Below, in pieces: positions 19,867-31,282 of a stretch of 64,000 bases of DNA. Source of the stretch: Pseudomonas protegens. GTDB taxonomy: Bacteria; Pseudomonadota; Gammaproteobacteria; Pseudomonadales; Pseudomonadaceae. The notes beneath the pieces are model-generated. The model searched no databases and was not told the origin of the DNA. It saw only the letters and a program-made list of their open reading frames with translations. The stretch spans positions 310,001 through 374,000 of the forward strand of contig NZ_CP060201.1 in assembly GCF_013407925.2 (NCBI RefSeq), given 5' to 3'. The position numbers were made by a program, and so were the translations under genes. Numbering within the stretch: the stretch's first letter is position 1; each line of letters opens with the position of its first letter.

Positions 19867-21147
19867 TTACATGCCCAGCCAGTTGGGCAAGGCCAGGGAG
19901 ATCAGCGGCACGTAAGTCACCAGGATCAGGAACAGCAGCAGGATCATCAGCCACGGCATCGCCGCGCGGATGGTCTGGCCCAGGGTCAGGCCGGTCACCG
20001 CCGAGGTCACGAACAGGTTCAGGCCCACCGGCGGATGCACCAGGCCGATCTCCATGTTGACCACCATGACGATGCCCAGGTGAATCGGGTCGATCCCCAG
20101 CTTCATGGCAATCGGGAAGAAGATCGGCGCCAGGATCAGCACGATCGCCGAGGGCTCCATGAAGCTGCCCGCCACCAGCAGCACCACGTTGACCATCAGC
20201 AGGAAACCGATCGGCGTCAGGCCTTCGGAAATCACCCAGGCGGTGATTTCCTGGGGGATCTGTTCGGTGGTCAGCACATGGGCGAAGAGCATGGCGTTGG
20301 CGATGATGAACATCAGCATGATCGACAGCCGCCCCGACTCCAGCAGCACCTTGGGGCAGTCGCGCAACTTCATGTCGCGGTACACGAACAGGGCGACGAA
20401 GGCCGAGTACACCGCCGCCACCGCCGCCGCTTCAGTGGGCGTGAACATGCCGCTGTAGATGCCACCAAGGATGATCACCAGCAACAGCAGGCCCCAGAAC
20501 GCCCGGCGCGCGCAGCTCAGCCACTGGCCAAAGGTCGCCCGTGGCTGGGCCGGCAGTTTTTTCACCCGGGCCACGATGTAGATCGCCACCATCAGCAGCA
20601 GGCCCAGCAGCAACCCGGGCACCACGCCGGCCATGAACAGCTTGCCCACCGAAGTCTCGGTGGCCGCCGAGTACACCACCATGACGATCGACGGCGGAAT
20701 CAGGATGCCCAGGGTCCCGGCGTTGCAGATGATCCCGGCGCCGAATTCCTTGGGATAGCCGGAGCGCACCATGCCCGCCACGGCAATCGAGCCCACCGCC
20801 GCCACCGTCGCCGGCGAGGAACCGGAGAGCGCCGCGAACAGCATGCAGGCCAGCACCGCGGCAATCGCCAGGCCGCCACGGATGTGGCCGACGCAGGCGT
20901 TGGCGAAGTCGATCAGGCGCTGAGCCACGCCGCCGGTGGTCATGAAGGCCCCGGACAAGAGGAAGAACGGAATCGCCAGGAAGGTGTAGGCGTCGGAGGT
21001 TTCGAACAGCTTGATCGCCAGGGAGCTGAGGGAGTCCTGGCTGAACATCAGGATCGACAGCGCCCCCGACAGTCCCAGGGCAATGGCAATCGGCACGCCG
21101 AGGAACATGAAGACCAACAACAAGGCAAACAGACAGAGCACGGCCAT
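19867..21147 (-). CDS. TRAP transporter large permease (DctM-type)
   Basis: A 426-residue integral membrane protein with about 12 hydrophobic segments. It has the DctM-type motifs TFLAIPFFLLSGAFM, AALSGSSPATVAAVGSIAV, LIPPSIVMVVYS and MEIGLVHPPVGLNLFV. It is the sodium-coupled transport subunit of a tripartite ATP-independent periplasmic transporter for C4-type dicarboxylates. Its ATG overlaps the stop of the small permease gene by one base. Because the operon carries the same promoter element as the itaconate genes at 33.4 kb, itaconate or a related dicarboxylate is the favoured substrate. Classical DctM for succinate/fumarate/malate is the alternative. Confidence 0.9.
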   Translation of the reverse strand: MAVLCLFALLLVFMFLGVPIAIALGLSGALSILMFSQDSLSSLAIKLFETSDAYTFLAIPFFLLSGAFMTTGGVAQRLIDFANACVGHIRGGLAIAAVLACMLFAALSGSSPATVAAVGSIAVAGMVRSGYPKEFGAGIICNAGTLGILIPPSIVMVVYSAATETSVGKLFMAGVVPGLLLGLLLMVAIYIVARVKKLPAQPRATFGQWLSCARRAFWGLLLLVIILGGIYSGMFTPTEAAAVAAVYSAFVALFVYRDMKLRDCPKVLLESGRLSIMLMFIIANAMLFAHVLTTEQIPQEITAWVISEGLTPIGFLLMVNVVLLVAGSFMEPSAIVLILAPIFFPIAMKLGIDPIHLGIVMVVNMEIGLVHPPVGLNLFVTSAVTGLTLGQTIRAAMPWLMILLLFLILVTYVPLISLALPNWLGM

Positions 21148-21779
21148 CAGTCACGCTCCTTATGGTTGCCCGCCAGTTTGCTGGCCTCGCCCGCTTCGTC
21201 GGCCAGGCCCAGGCCGACCTGCCGGCGGGTGAACAGGCGGTAGAAGATTTCCAGGTAACGCAGCAGCACCAGGGCGAAGCCGATGGGCACGATCACCACG
21301 ATGTGGCTGACCCGGATGCCGAAACGGTCGAGGTCTTCGGCGTCGATATGGGCAGCCATGATCGCGCTCAGCCATTTGAAGCTGGCCACCATGAACAGCC
21401 CGGCATACAGCAGGCAGCACAGGCAGGCCAGCAGCGCCAGGTAGCGCTGCACCGGGCGCGGGGTCAGGCGCACCAGAGCGTCCACCCCCAGGTGCCCGGC
21501 GGTGCGCACGCCATAGGACATGCCGAAGAAGATCAGCCAGCCGAACAGCGCCTTGGTCAGGGCCACGCTCCAGGTCATGTCCTGGGCCAGGCCCATGCAG
21601 GCATCGCCCAGCGCATTGAAGAAAGCACTGCTGGCGGCCCAGCGGTCGGCCAGGGCAAAGAACAGCGTGTAGATGTTGTTGAGCATCACGTAGACAAAGG
21701 TCACCAGGGTCATGGTCGCCAGCAGCAGGGCAATCAGGCCCTCCTCCAGGTGCTCCCAGATACGTCTCAGGGACTGCAT
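21147..21779 (-). CDS. TRAP transporter small permease (DctQ-type)
   Basis: A 210-residue protein with four membrane segments typical of DctQ (EEGLIALLLATMTLVTFVYV at the N-terminus; FGWLIFFGMSYGVRTAGHLG; LALLACLCCLLYAGLFMVA; VVIVPIGFALVLLRYL). It links the periplasmic binding protein to the large permease. ATG at 21779 (MQSLRR) is preferred: GAGGT lies seven bases upstream, whereas a TTG five codons earlier would swallow that site. It lies between the binding-protein and large-permease genes. Confidence 0.9.
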   Translation of the reverse strand: MQSLRRIWEHLEEGLIALLLATMTLVTFVYVMLNNIYTLFFALADRWAASSAFFNALGDACMGLAQDMTWSVALTKALFGWLIFFGMSYGVRTAGHLGVDALVRLTPRPVQRYLALLACLCCLLYAGLFMVASFKWLSAIMAAHIDAEDLDRFGIRVSHIVVIVPIGFALVLLRYLEIFYRLFTRRQVGLGLADEAGEASKLAGNHKERD

Positions 21780-21834
21780 AGAGATACCTCGCAAAACGAG
21801 CGGGGCCGTCCGCAGCGGGACGGCCAGAGGGCCA

Positions 21835-24052
<2,218 letters not shown>

Positions 24053-24158
24053 CGCTAAATATCCCCTATTGACCGTTGCCAACATTCTCTCAGGGACCTA
24101 TCCGGCCAAGAATGACTGCCCCGGAAGGCCCCGCTCATTTCAGACAAGGAGTTGTCGC

Positions 24159-25280
24159 ATGAAATCGCTGCATACCGCCCTCACCCGCCTGGCCCTGAGC
24201 TGCTCCCTGAGCGCCCTGGCCCTGAGCGCCAGCTTCAGCGCCCACGCCGCCCCCGAGCGCACGGTGAACATCTTCAACTGGTCGGAGTACATCGCTCCCA
24301 ACACCATCAAGGATTTCCAGGCCCAGAGCGGGATCAAGGTCAAGTACGACATCTTCGAAAGCAACGAAGTGCTGGAAGCCAAGCTGCTGACCGGCAACAG
24401 CGGCTATGACGTGGTGGTGCCTTCCAGCGGTTTCGTCAGCAAGCAGATCGCCGCCGGGGCCTTCCAGCCCCTGGACCGCGCGCAACTGCCGAACTGGAAG
24501 AACCTCGACCCGGCGGTGATGAAGCTGCTGGCCCAGAGCGATCCGGGCAACCGCTACGTGATCCCCTACATGTGGGGCACCAACCTGATCGGCTACAACC
24601 GCGACAAGGTTAAGGAACTGCTGGGCAGCGACGCGCCGGTCAACAGCTGGGACCTGGTGTTCAAGGAAGAGAACCTGAAGAAGCTCAGCCAGTGCGGCGT
24701 GACCTTCCTCGATTCGCCGGCCGAAATGCTGCCCCTGGCCCTGCACTACCTGGGCCTGGACCCCAACAGCCAGAACCCCGAGGACTACCGCAAGGCCGAG
24801 GCCCTGCTGCTCAAGCTGCGTCCTTACGTGCGCTACTTCCACAGCGCCAAGTGGATGGGCGACATCGCCAACGGCAACATCTGCGTGGCCGTGGGCTACT
24901 CCGGCGGCTTCCTGCAGGCGGCCAACCGCGCCAACGAAGCCAAGAACGGCGTGCACATCGAAATGCGCATTCCCAAGGAAGGCACCCTGGTGTGGATCGA
25001 CACCGTGGCCGTTCCCGCCGGCGCCAAGCACGTGGACACCGCCCACGCCTTCCTCAATTACCTGATGGAACCGAAAGTCATCGCCTCCATCAGCAACTAT
25101 GTCGGCTACCCCAACGGCGTGACCGATTCCAAGCCGTTCATCCAGCAGACGCTGCTGGACAACCCGGACCTGTTCCCCAGCGCCGAGACCATGACCCGCC
25201 TGTATCCCCTGGCACCGCTGCCGGCCAAGGCCGAGCGCACCCGCACCCGGACCTGGGTCAAGGTCACCAGTGGCCGCTGA
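24159..25280 (+). CDS. PotF/SpuD-type polyamine ABC transporter periplasmic binding protein
   Basis: A 373-residue spermidine/putrescine-type binding protein. Signal peptide to about residue 30 (ASFSAHA). The mature start VNIFNWSEYIAPNTIKDFQ is the PotF/SpuD signature; further marks are GYDVVVPSSGFVSKQI, NRYVIPYMWGTNLIGYNRDK, then KWMGDIANGNICVAVGYSGG. AAGGAG precedes the ATG. No permease or ATPase genes lie nearby, so it must work with a transporter encoded elsewhere or act as a stand-alone binding protein. It is followed by an amidase gene. Confidence 0.88.
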   Translation: MKSLHTALTRLALSCSLSALALSASFSAHAAPERTVNIFNWSEYIAPNTIKDFQAQSGIKVKYDIFESNEVLEAKLLTGNSGYDVVVPSSGFVSKQIAAGAFQPLDRAQLPNWKNLDPAVMKLLAQSDPGNRYVIPYMWGTNLIGYNRDKVKELLGSDAPVNSWDLVFKEENLKKLSQCGVTFLDSPAEMLPLALHYLGLDPNSQNPEDYRKAEALLLKLRPYVRYFHSAKWMGDIANGNICVAVGYSGGFLQAANRANEAKNGVHIEMRIPKEGTLVWIDTVAVPAGAKHVDTAHAFLNYLMEPKVIASISNYVGYPNGVTDSKPFIQQTLLDNPDLFPSAETMTRLYPLAPLPAKAERTRTRTWVKVTSGR

Positions 25281-25385
25281 GTCACTCACCGCGAAGGCTT
25301 GCCGGGACGCCGCCCACGGCGCTCCCGCAGCCCGCCCATGCCGTGGCGCAGCCCGCGCCCGGCGTGCCTGAAACAAGAGTCGAAT

Positions 25386-26843
25386 ATGTCGTTGCCCACG
25401 TCCCCTCATGCGGCCCTGCATCAGCTGTCGATCGAGGCGCTGCTGCAAGGTTTTGCCCGCTTGCAGTTCACCCCGGTGGACCTGCTGCAGGCCGTCCTGG
25501 CCCAGATCGAGCGCCACGAGCCGCAGCTCAACGCCCTGTGTGAACGCCAGGACCAGGCCGCGCTGCTGGCCGCCCAGGCGTCCACCGCGCGCTGGGCCGC
25601 CGGGCAACCGCTGGGCCGGTTGGACGGCATTGCGATTCTGGTCAAGGACAACCACGACATTCGCGGCTGGCGCACCCGCAACGGCTCCCGGGCCCTGGCC
25701 GAGCGTGGGGCGCTGCAGCAGGACTCATCCCTGGTGGCGCGCCTGCGCGAGGCCGGGGCGATCTTCATCGCCAAGACCACCCTGCCCGAGCTGGGCAGCA
25801 CGCCGCTGACCGACAGTCCCCTGACCGGGGTCACCCGCAACCCGTGGAACCTGGCCCTGCATGCCGGTGGCAGCAGTGGCGGCAGCACCGCGGGGGTGGC
25901 CGCCGGTTATGCCCCGGCGGCCACCGGCAACGACGCCGCCGGATCGATCCGTACCCCGTCGAGCTTCTGCGGGGTCATAGGTTTCAAGCCCAGCCACGGG
26001 CTGGTATCGGCCTGCCCGAGCATCGATCCCGGCGGCATGGCGGCCGAAGGACCGATCGCCCGCCACGTGCGCGACATCGCCTTGCTGATGGAGCTGATGA
26101 GCGCGCATGAACCCGGCGAACCCTTTGCCTGGCCCCATGGCCCGACGGATTTTCTCGGCGCCATCGAGGACGGTGTCCGCGGCCTGCGCATCGCCTTCAG
26201 CGCCGACCTGGGCTACGCCGCCCATGTCGACCCGCAGATCGCCGCGGCCTGCCTGAACGCCGCCCAGCTGTTGCAACAGGCCGGCGCGACCCTGGTCCAG
26301 GCCTCGCCGGACATCGGCAACCCGGCGCCGAACTACCTGCGGGCCTGGCCGGTGGAAGTGGCCAGCGCCGTGGCCCAGGAGATTCCTGCCGAGCGCCAGC
26401 ACTTGCTGGGCGACTTTCTCCAGCAGTGCCAGGTGCGGGCGCGCCAGCTCAACGCCCTGGACTACGCCTGCGCGGTGCAGGAACGGCATCAGGTGGCCCG
26501 GCAACTGCACGATTTTCTCGGGGAATACGACCTGCTGCTGACCCCCACCGCGGTGGTCGAGCCGTTCGCCGTGGAACGCCAGATGCCGCCGGACTGGCCG
26601 GAACACCTCAGCGCCATGTGGCAGCCGACCACCTTCCCCTTCAATTTCAGCCGCCAGCCGGCGCTGAGCATGCCCTGCGGCCTGAGCGCCGCCGGCCTGC
26701 CCATAGGCCTGCAGATCGTCGCCCGCTTCGGCCGTGATGCGCTGGTCCTGCGGGCCGCCAGGGCCCTGGAAAAACAGCTGCCGGCCGGGGTGTTCGCGCA
26801 CCCCGCCGGGCTGCTGGACGCCCCCGGGCGCGAATTGCACTGA
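25386..26843 (+). CDS. Amidase signature family hydrolase
   Basis: A 485-residue amidase with the complete Ser-cisSer-Lys triad: K87 in ILVKDNHD, S163 in GGSSGGS and the nucleophile S187 in NDAAGSIRTP. The usual GTDTGGS before the nucleophile reads GNDAAGS here, a small deviation in the oxyanion loop. No signal peptide, so cytoplasmic. It hydrolyses an amide, but the substrate is unknown. The gene lies 105 bases after a polyamine-type binding protein, so an acylated or carbamoylated amine imported by that system is a plausible but unproven substrate. Confidence 0.9.
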   Translation: MSLPTSPHAALHQLSIEALLQGFARLQFTPVDLLQAVLAQIERHEPQLNALCERQDQAALLAAQASTARWAAGQPLGRLDGIAILVKDNHDIRGWRTRNGSRALAERGALQQDSSLVARLREAGAIFIAKTTLPELGSTPLTDSPLTGVTRNPWNLALHAGGSSGGSTAGVAAGYAPAATGNDAAGSIRTPSSFCGVIGFKPSHGLVSACPSIDPGGMAAEGPIARHVRDIALLMELMSAHEPGEPFAWPHGPTDFLGAIEDGVRGLRIAFSADLGYAAHVDPQIAAACLNAAQLLQQAGATLVQASPDIGNPAPNYLRAWPVEVASAVAQEIPAERQHLLGDFLQQCQVRARQLNALDYACAVQERHQVARQLHDFLGEYDLLLTPTAVVEPFAVERQMPPDWPEHLSAMWQPTTFPFNFSRQPALSMPCGLSAAGLPIGLQIVARFGRDALVLRAARALEKQLPAGVFAHPAGLLDAPGRELH

Positions 26844-26896
26844 ACAACCCGCTGACGCAGCACAACCGCGTCGCTTTACGGACAAGGAGGTGGACC

Positions 26897-27226
26897 ATGG
26901 AGTCTTCAAGCAGTTGGTATCAAGACACCCAATTCGACCATGACATTTACGTGATGATCATCCGCGAGCCCAGCTCACCGAGCCTGTATGCCCACCAGTC
27001 CGGTCCCAGCTTCAGCTACGTGGGGCGCCTCACCGGTCATGGCCAGCACCCCTGCTTTTCCGTGCACTTTGCCTGCCCGCCCTACGGCAACGACTACACC
27101 AGCACCGAAGCCGCGCTGCAGGCCGGCCTGGCCCATGGCCGCGCGCTGATCGAACACTGGCGCACCCGGGGCAGCAAGCCGCCGGCGCGCAACGCCGCAG
27201 TGGCCCTTTCCAGCTACAACAGCTGA
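26897..27226 (+). CDS. Hypothetical protein
   Basis: A 109-residue soluble protein of unknown function with several aromatic residues (SSSWYQDTQFDHDIYVMII; SFSYVGRLTGHG; HFACPPYGNDYTSTEAALQA). The size and layout suggest a small single domain. A strong AAGGAGG lies seven bases before the ATG at 26897. It follows the amidase gene by 53 bases and could be co-transcribed with it. It ends 48 bases before a convergent HD-domain gene. Confidence 0.75.
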   Translation: MESSSSWYQDTQFDHDIYVMIIREPSSPSLYAHQSGPSFSYVGRLTGHGQHPCFSVHFACPPYGNDYTSTEAALQAGLAHGRALIEHWRTRGSKPPARNAAVALSSYNS

Positions 27227-27273
27227 GCGCCCGGGCGCCGCCGGCCCGGTGCTAGCGGCCCAATGCTAGCGAC

Positions 27274-27705
27274 TCAGGGCCGGTCCAGGCTGTCGAGGTA
27301 CTCGATGGCCTGGCGGTACTTCTCCAGGCGCCGCCGGTCTTCCTCGCTCGGTGCGGGAATGCGTGACAGGTCACTGTTTTCCGCCAGATCCACGCGCTTG
27401 ACCCGACGCGCCAAAGGATTCTGTGCAACGCGGCGGATAAACCCCGGATAGTCCTCGCCTTCGACCTTGGTCAGCGCCGCCAGGGCCTGCAGCACCTCTT
27501 CAGTGAAACCTTCGCCGCGCAGTTGCTCCAGGGTCACCGGGCTGTCTTCGATGACGTCGTGGAGCACCGCCACCAGCCGTTCCCGCGGCTCGGACACGCG
27601 CAGCATGACCCGCAGCGGATGCAGGATGTAGGGCGCACCGCCCTTGTCGACCTGCCCGGCATGGGCCCGGGCAGCAATGGCAATGGCGCGTTCCAGGGTA
27701 CTCAT
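27274..27705 (-). CDS. HD-domain protein (stand-alone RelA/SpoT-type hydrolase-like)
   Basis: A 143-residue protein with the HD metal-binding pattern of small SpoT-like (p)ppGpp hydrolase domains: ARAHAGQVDKGGAPYILHPLRVM (first His) and AVLHDVIEDSPVTLEQL (HD). There is no synthetase domain, so it resembles MESH1-type or unassigned HD phosphohydrolases. Its nucleotide substrate is not known. CGGAG precedes the ATG at 27705; a longer frame from 27732 lacks a site. It is the last gene on the - strand after ccl, 55 bases away, but has no obvious link to itaconate use. Confidence 0.82.
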   Translation of the reverse strand: MSTLERAIAIAARAHAGQVDKGGAPYILHPLRVMLRVSEPRERLVAVLHDVIEDSPVTLEQLRGEGFTEEVLQALAALTKVEGEDYPGFIRRVAQNPLARRVKRVDLAENSDLSRIPAPSEEDRRRLEKYRQAIEYLDSLDRP

Positions 27706-27760
27706 GGGTGTGGCTCCGGGTCTTGGCAACAATGCCGGGGGCCATACTAACCCGGCCGGT

Positions 27761-28573
27761 TCAGGCCAGGGTCAGCATCCGCTGGGCCCGTTGCAGCACC
27801 GGGGTATCGACCATCTGCCCGTCAACCTGGTACGCCCCGGCGCCAGCGCGCCCGCCCTCCACCACCCGCCGGGCCCAGGCCAGTTCCTCGGGGCTGGGCG
27901 CCAGCGCCTGATGAATCACCGGCACCTGGGCCGGGTGGATGCACAGGGCGCCGGTAAAGCCCATGGCGTAGGCGTGGCGGATCGAGGCCGCCAGGCCCGG
28001 GCTGTCGGCAATCGCCGGGAACACACCATCCAGCGGTGCCTGCAGCCCCGCCGCCCGGGAATGCACGATCAGCGCCAGCCGCGCCTGATCCAGGGCGAAC
28101 TGCGCCGCCGCCGAGCCGCTGCTGAGGTTGAGGTCCAGGGCCAGGTCCAGGCCGCCGAACGACAGGCGCTGGACCCCGGGCGCCGTGGCAATTTCGGCCA
28201 GGGCCAGCAGGCCTCGGGCGCTCTCGATGATTGGCCACACCGGCCGGCCGCAAGCCACCACCCGCGCCACCTGGGCCGCGCTTTCGACTTTTGGCAGGAG
28301 CACTCCGGCGACCCCGGCCCGGGCCTGACAGAACGCCAGGTCGGCCGCGTGTTGCGGGTGCTCCGGCGCATTGACCCGGACCCAGACCCGGGCAGCGGGC
28401 TGCGCCAGCAGAAAGCGCCCCAGGTGTTCGCGGGCCTGGACCTTGAGTGGCTCTTCGACGGCGTCCTCGAAATCGACGATCACTGCATCGGCGCCGCTGG
28501 CCAGGGCCTTGGCGAAACGTTCGGGACGGCTGCCGGGGACGAACAGCGCGGTGCGGACAATGGAATCGGACAT
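27761..28573 (-). CDS. ccl: CitE-like CoA-ester lyase, probable (S)-citramalyl-CoA lyase
   Basis: A 270-residue HpcH/HpaI-CitE-type lyase: TALFVPGSRPERFAKAL at the N-terminus with the CoA-binding Arg, VDFEDAVEEPLK, LPKVESAAQVARV with the metal Glu, and FGGLDLALDL. In the itaconate pathway Ccl cleaves citramalyl-CoA to acetyl-CoA and pyruvate. The assignment rests on its place as the last gene of an operon with ict, MmgE/PrpD, acyl-CoA dehydrogenase and ich, the same order as PA0883 to PA0878 in P. aeruginosa. AAGGAAC precedes the ATG. A REP fragment lies in the 111-base gap from ict. Confidence 0.85.
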   Translation of the reverse strand: MSDSIVRTALFVPGSRPERFAKALASGADAVIVDFEDAVEEPLKVQAREHLGRFLLAQPAARVWVRVNAPEHPQHAADLAFCQARAGVAGVLLPKVESAAQVARVVACGRPVWPIIESARGLLALAEIATAPGVQRLSFGGLDLALDLNLSSGSAAAQFALDQARLALIVHSRAAGLQAPLDGVFPAIADSPGLAASIRHAYAMGFTGALCIHPAQVPVIHQALAPSPEELAWARRVVEGGRAGAGAYQVDGQMVDTPVLQRAQRMLTLA

Positions 28574-28656
28574 GCTGTGTTCCTTGTTGGGGATGGCGGT
28601 TGCAGGCTGTGGATTTCCCGGTGTCAGCTCGATCGCGGGGGCCGCTGCGCGCCCCG

Positions 28657-28679
28657 GCGCAGCCTGCGGCAGCGGCTAC
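28657..28679 (-). repeat. Single REP sequence between ict and ccl
   Basis: GCGCAGCCTGCGGCAGCGG followed by CTAC, the inverse orientation of the copy at 19703. It sits inside the operon, where REP hairpins can lower expression of the distal gene. Confidence 0.7.
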
Positions 28680-28684
28680 CGGGT

Positions 28685-29890
28685 TCAGATGACGCCGCGG
28701 GTCTGCAGTTGCTGGATGGCGTGCGGGCTCAGGCCCAGTTCCGCAAGGATCGCCGCGCTGTGCTGGCCCAGCGCCGGAACTGCGTCCATGCGCGGGGCAA
28801 AGGCGTTGTTGCGCGCCGGCGGCAGCAGCGCCGGCAGGCGGCCCGCCGGGCTGTCCACTTGGCGCCAGGCATCCCGGGCCGCCAGTTGCGGGTGCTGCCA
28901 CACGCCGTGCATGTCATTGACCCGGGCATTGGCGATCTGCGCCTGCTCCAGCCGTTCGATCACCTGGGCGACGCTGAGCCGGGCAAAGTGCTCAACGATG
29001 ATCTGGCGCAGCGCCTCGCGGTTGGCCGAGCGCTTGAAGTTGGCGCCAAAGCGCTCGTCCGTGGCCAGCTCGGGCCGCTCCAGCACCTGGTCGCAAAACG
29101 CCGCCCACTCCCGCTCGTTCTGCAGGCCGAGCATCACCGTGCCGCCATCGCCCACCGGAAACGGCCCGTAGGGGTAGATGGTGGAGTGCGCCGCCCCGGC
29201 TCGCGGCGGCGGCTCGGCACCGGCGAAGGCGTAGTACATCGGGTAGCCCATCCACTCCACCAGGCTTTCCAGCATGCTGATGTCCAGGTGGCTGCCCAGC
29301 CCGGTGCGCCCGCGCAGCAACAGCGCCGAGAGAATGCCGCTGTAGGCGTACATGCCGGCGGCGATGTCGGCGATCGAACAACCGGCCTTGGCCATCTGCT
29401 CGGGTTCGGCGCCACCGGTCACCGAGAGAAAGCCGCCTTCGCTCTGGATCAGCAGGTCGTAGGCCTTTTTCCGCTCATAGGGGCCGCCTTCGCCGTAACC
29501 GGAAATATCGCAGACGATCAGCCGTGGAAAGCGCTCATGCAGCGCCTCGAAGGACAGCCCCATGCGCGCCGCCGCGCCCGGTGCGAGGTTCTGCACCAGC
29601 ACATCGGCCCCGGCCAGCAAGCTCTCCAGCAGGCCTTCGGCTTCCGGCTGCTTGAGGTCCAGGGTCAGGCTTTCCTTGGAGCGGTTGGTCCACACGAAGT
29701 GCGAGGCCAGGCCCCTGACCCGCTGGTCGTAGCCCCGGGCGAAATCGCCGCTGCCGGGGCGCTCGACCTTGATCACCCGGGCACCCAGGTCCGCCAGCTG
29801 GCGGGTGCAGAACGGCGCGGCAATCGCGTGTTCCAGGCTGACCACGGTGATGCCGTCCAGGGGCCGTGGCTGTGCTGTGTTGTCAGTCAT
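28685..29890 (-). CDS. ict: Family III CoA-transferase, probable itaconate CoA-transferase
   Basis: A 401-residue CaiB/BaiF-type transferase. Family marks: LDGITVVSLEHAIAAPFCTR with QLADLGARVIKVERPGSGD, WTNRSKESLTLDLKQPE, and the catalytic Asp in KKAYDLLIQSEGG (D145), then the C-terminal ANARVNDMHGVWQHPQLAAR. Ict activates itaconate with succinyl-CoA to give itaconyl-CoA, the first step of the pathway. GAGGAC precedes the ATG. It corresponds by order and family to PA0882, between the MmgE/PrpD and ccl genes. Confidence 0.87.
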   Translation of the reverse strand: MTDNTAQPRPLDGITVVSLEHAIAAPFCTRQLADLGARVIKVERPGSGDFARGYDQRVRGLASHFVWTNRSKESLTLDLKQPEAEGLLESLLAGADVLVQNLAPGAAARMGLSFEALHERFPRLIVCDISGYGEGGPYERKKAYDLLIQSEGGFLSVTGGAEPEQMAKAGCSIADIAAGMYAYSGILSALLLRGRTGLGSHLDISMLESLVEWMGYPMYYAFAGAEPPPRAGAAHSTIYPYGPFPVGDGGTVMLGLQNEREWAAFCDQVLERPELATDERFGANFKRSANREALRQIIVEHFARLSVAQVIERLEQAQIANARVNDMHGVWQHPQLAARDAWRQVDSPAGRLPALLPPARNNAFAPRMDAVPALGQHSAAILAELGLSPHAIQQLQTRGVI

Positions 29891-29922
29891 GTTCGGTCCT
29901 CGCCCTGTTCGCTGTCGGGCAT

Positions 29923-31272
29923 TCAGAGCAGTGAGTGGAGGTCGTCGGCTTCACGCAGGGCCCAGACCCGGCGGATCAAGGCATCACCCTGCTGCGGGGT
30001 GCGAGCACCGGAGAACAGCAGCAGGCGCTGGAACTTGTCTTCCAGCTCGGCCCGGGACAGGCCATTGCCCGGGTCGCCCTTGGGCTGGTCGATGGCGCCG
30101 TGCAGGGTGCGGCCATCCACGCACTGCACCTCGATCCGGCCCAGCCAGCGCGCGGGATAGGCCGCATCGACTTCAAGGTCCAGCTGCATGTAGACCTTGT
30201 CGCGAAACGCCGCGACCCGCGGGTCGCTCAGCCCATGGCGCTGGAACTCCGGCAAGCCGGCCTTGCCGTGCACGGCGATCAGGCCGAGCACGGTGCCCAT
30301 GGAGAATTTGGCCTGGTGCACGGTCTGCGGCACCTGGACCCGGCCCAGCACGTCGATGGCGCCCTGGTGCACCCGGGTCACGACCCGGGCGATCTGCTGG
30401 TGTTCCAGGCCTTCGCGCTGCATCACCTCAAGCAAGGCATCGGCGGCGGGATGGGTGTGGCGGCACGAGGCGTGGAACTTGAACGAGGTTTCCAGCAGCG
30501 CCCAGCGGCGGCCCAGGCCCTGGCTCAGGCGCTCGGGTTCGGCATCCTGGGACATGCCAGCGGCCATGCCCTGCTCGCCTTCGAGGATATTGCGCGCGCC
30601 GCTCAGGTCGTCCCGGGTCAGGTAGGCGGCCAGCAGGCCATCGGCGGCGGCCTTGGCGGTGTGCAGTTGCTTGGAATCGGCGGCGTCGCGCAAGAATTCC
30701 CAGAGCCCGGCGGCCTGGGTCCCGGCGCTGCCCAGCAGGTTGATGAACTGTTCGCTGTCGAACTCCATCAGCTTGCCCACCGCCACCGCGGCGGCCAGGG
30801 TGCCGACGGTGGCCGTGGTGTGGAAGATCCGGTAGTGGGAACGGCCCATGAATTCGCCGATGCGGATCCCCGCCTCATAACCGGCCACTGCCGCCAGCAG
30901 CAGCTCGCGGCCGGACTTGCCCAGGTCCTGGGCCGCCGCCAGCGCCGCCGGGAACACCACGGTGGCCGGGTGCAGCACGGAACTGTTGTGCAAATCGTCC
31001 TGCTCCACCAGGTGCGACGAGGCGGCGTTGACCAGGGCGGCGAAATACGCCGAGCTGCCGGCCCCGTTGACCAGGATGCGTGCCGGGCCGCTGGCCGGGC
31101 CCATGTGCCGGGCATAGGCCTCGAACAACGGGATCGGGTGCGCGCCCTGGGCCGCCAGGGCCGAGCCCAGCCAGTCGAGGAACAGCTCTTGGGTGCGCAG
31201 CAGGACGCTTTCCGGCAAGTCGGCGTAGCACAGGCCGGCGAGGAACCCGGCCAGATCGTGGGTATGGCTCAT
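29923..31272 (-). CDS. MmgE/PrpD family protein of the itaconate operon
   Basis: A 449-residue member of the MmgE/PrpD family (methylcitrate dehydratase and related). Blocks seen: LFLDWLGSALAAQG, ANNAASSHLVEQDDLHNSSV-like VNAASSHLVEQDDLHNSSV with HPATVVFPAALA, FHTTATVGTLAAAVAVGKLM, and KFHASCRHTHPAADALLEVM with the active-site region. In P. aeruginosa the equivalent PA0881 is in the itaconate operon, though it is not one of the three essential enzymes (ict, ich, ccl); it may handle a stereoisomer or side product. AAGGAG overlaps the stop codon of the acyl-CoA dehydrogenase gene 10 bases upstream, so the two are closely coupled. Confidence 0.88.
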   Translation of the reverse strand: MSHTHDLAGFLAGLCYADLPESVLLRTQELFLDWLGSALAAQGAHPIPLFEAYARHMGPASGPARILVNGAGSSAYFAALVNAASSHLVEQDDLHNSSVLHPATVVFPAALAAAQDLGKSGRELLLAAVAGYEAGIRIGEFMGRSHYRIFHTTATVGTLAAAVAVGKLMEFDSEQFINLLGSAGTQAAGLWEFLRDAADSKQLHTAKAAADGLLAAYLTRDDLSGARNILEGEQGMAAGMSQDAEPERLSQGLGRRWALLETSFKFHASCRHTHPAADALLEVMQREGLEHQQIARVVTRVHQGAIDVLGRVQVPQTVHQAKFSMGTVLGLIAVHGKAGLPEFQRHGLSDPRVAAFRDKVYMQLDLEVDAAYPARWLGRIEVQCVDGRTLHGAIDQPKGDPGNGLSRAELEDKFQRLLLFSGARTPQQGDALIRRVWALREADDLHSLL

Positions 31273-31282
31273 TCGCGGCTCC

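Noticed and set aside
27644..30160. A very long + strand open frame (over 800 codons) opposite ccl and ict
   Set aside because: It is the GC-rich antisense frame of real genes: composition is Arg/Gly/Pro/Gln-rich without domains, while the - strand encodes two recognisable enzymes with ribosome sites.
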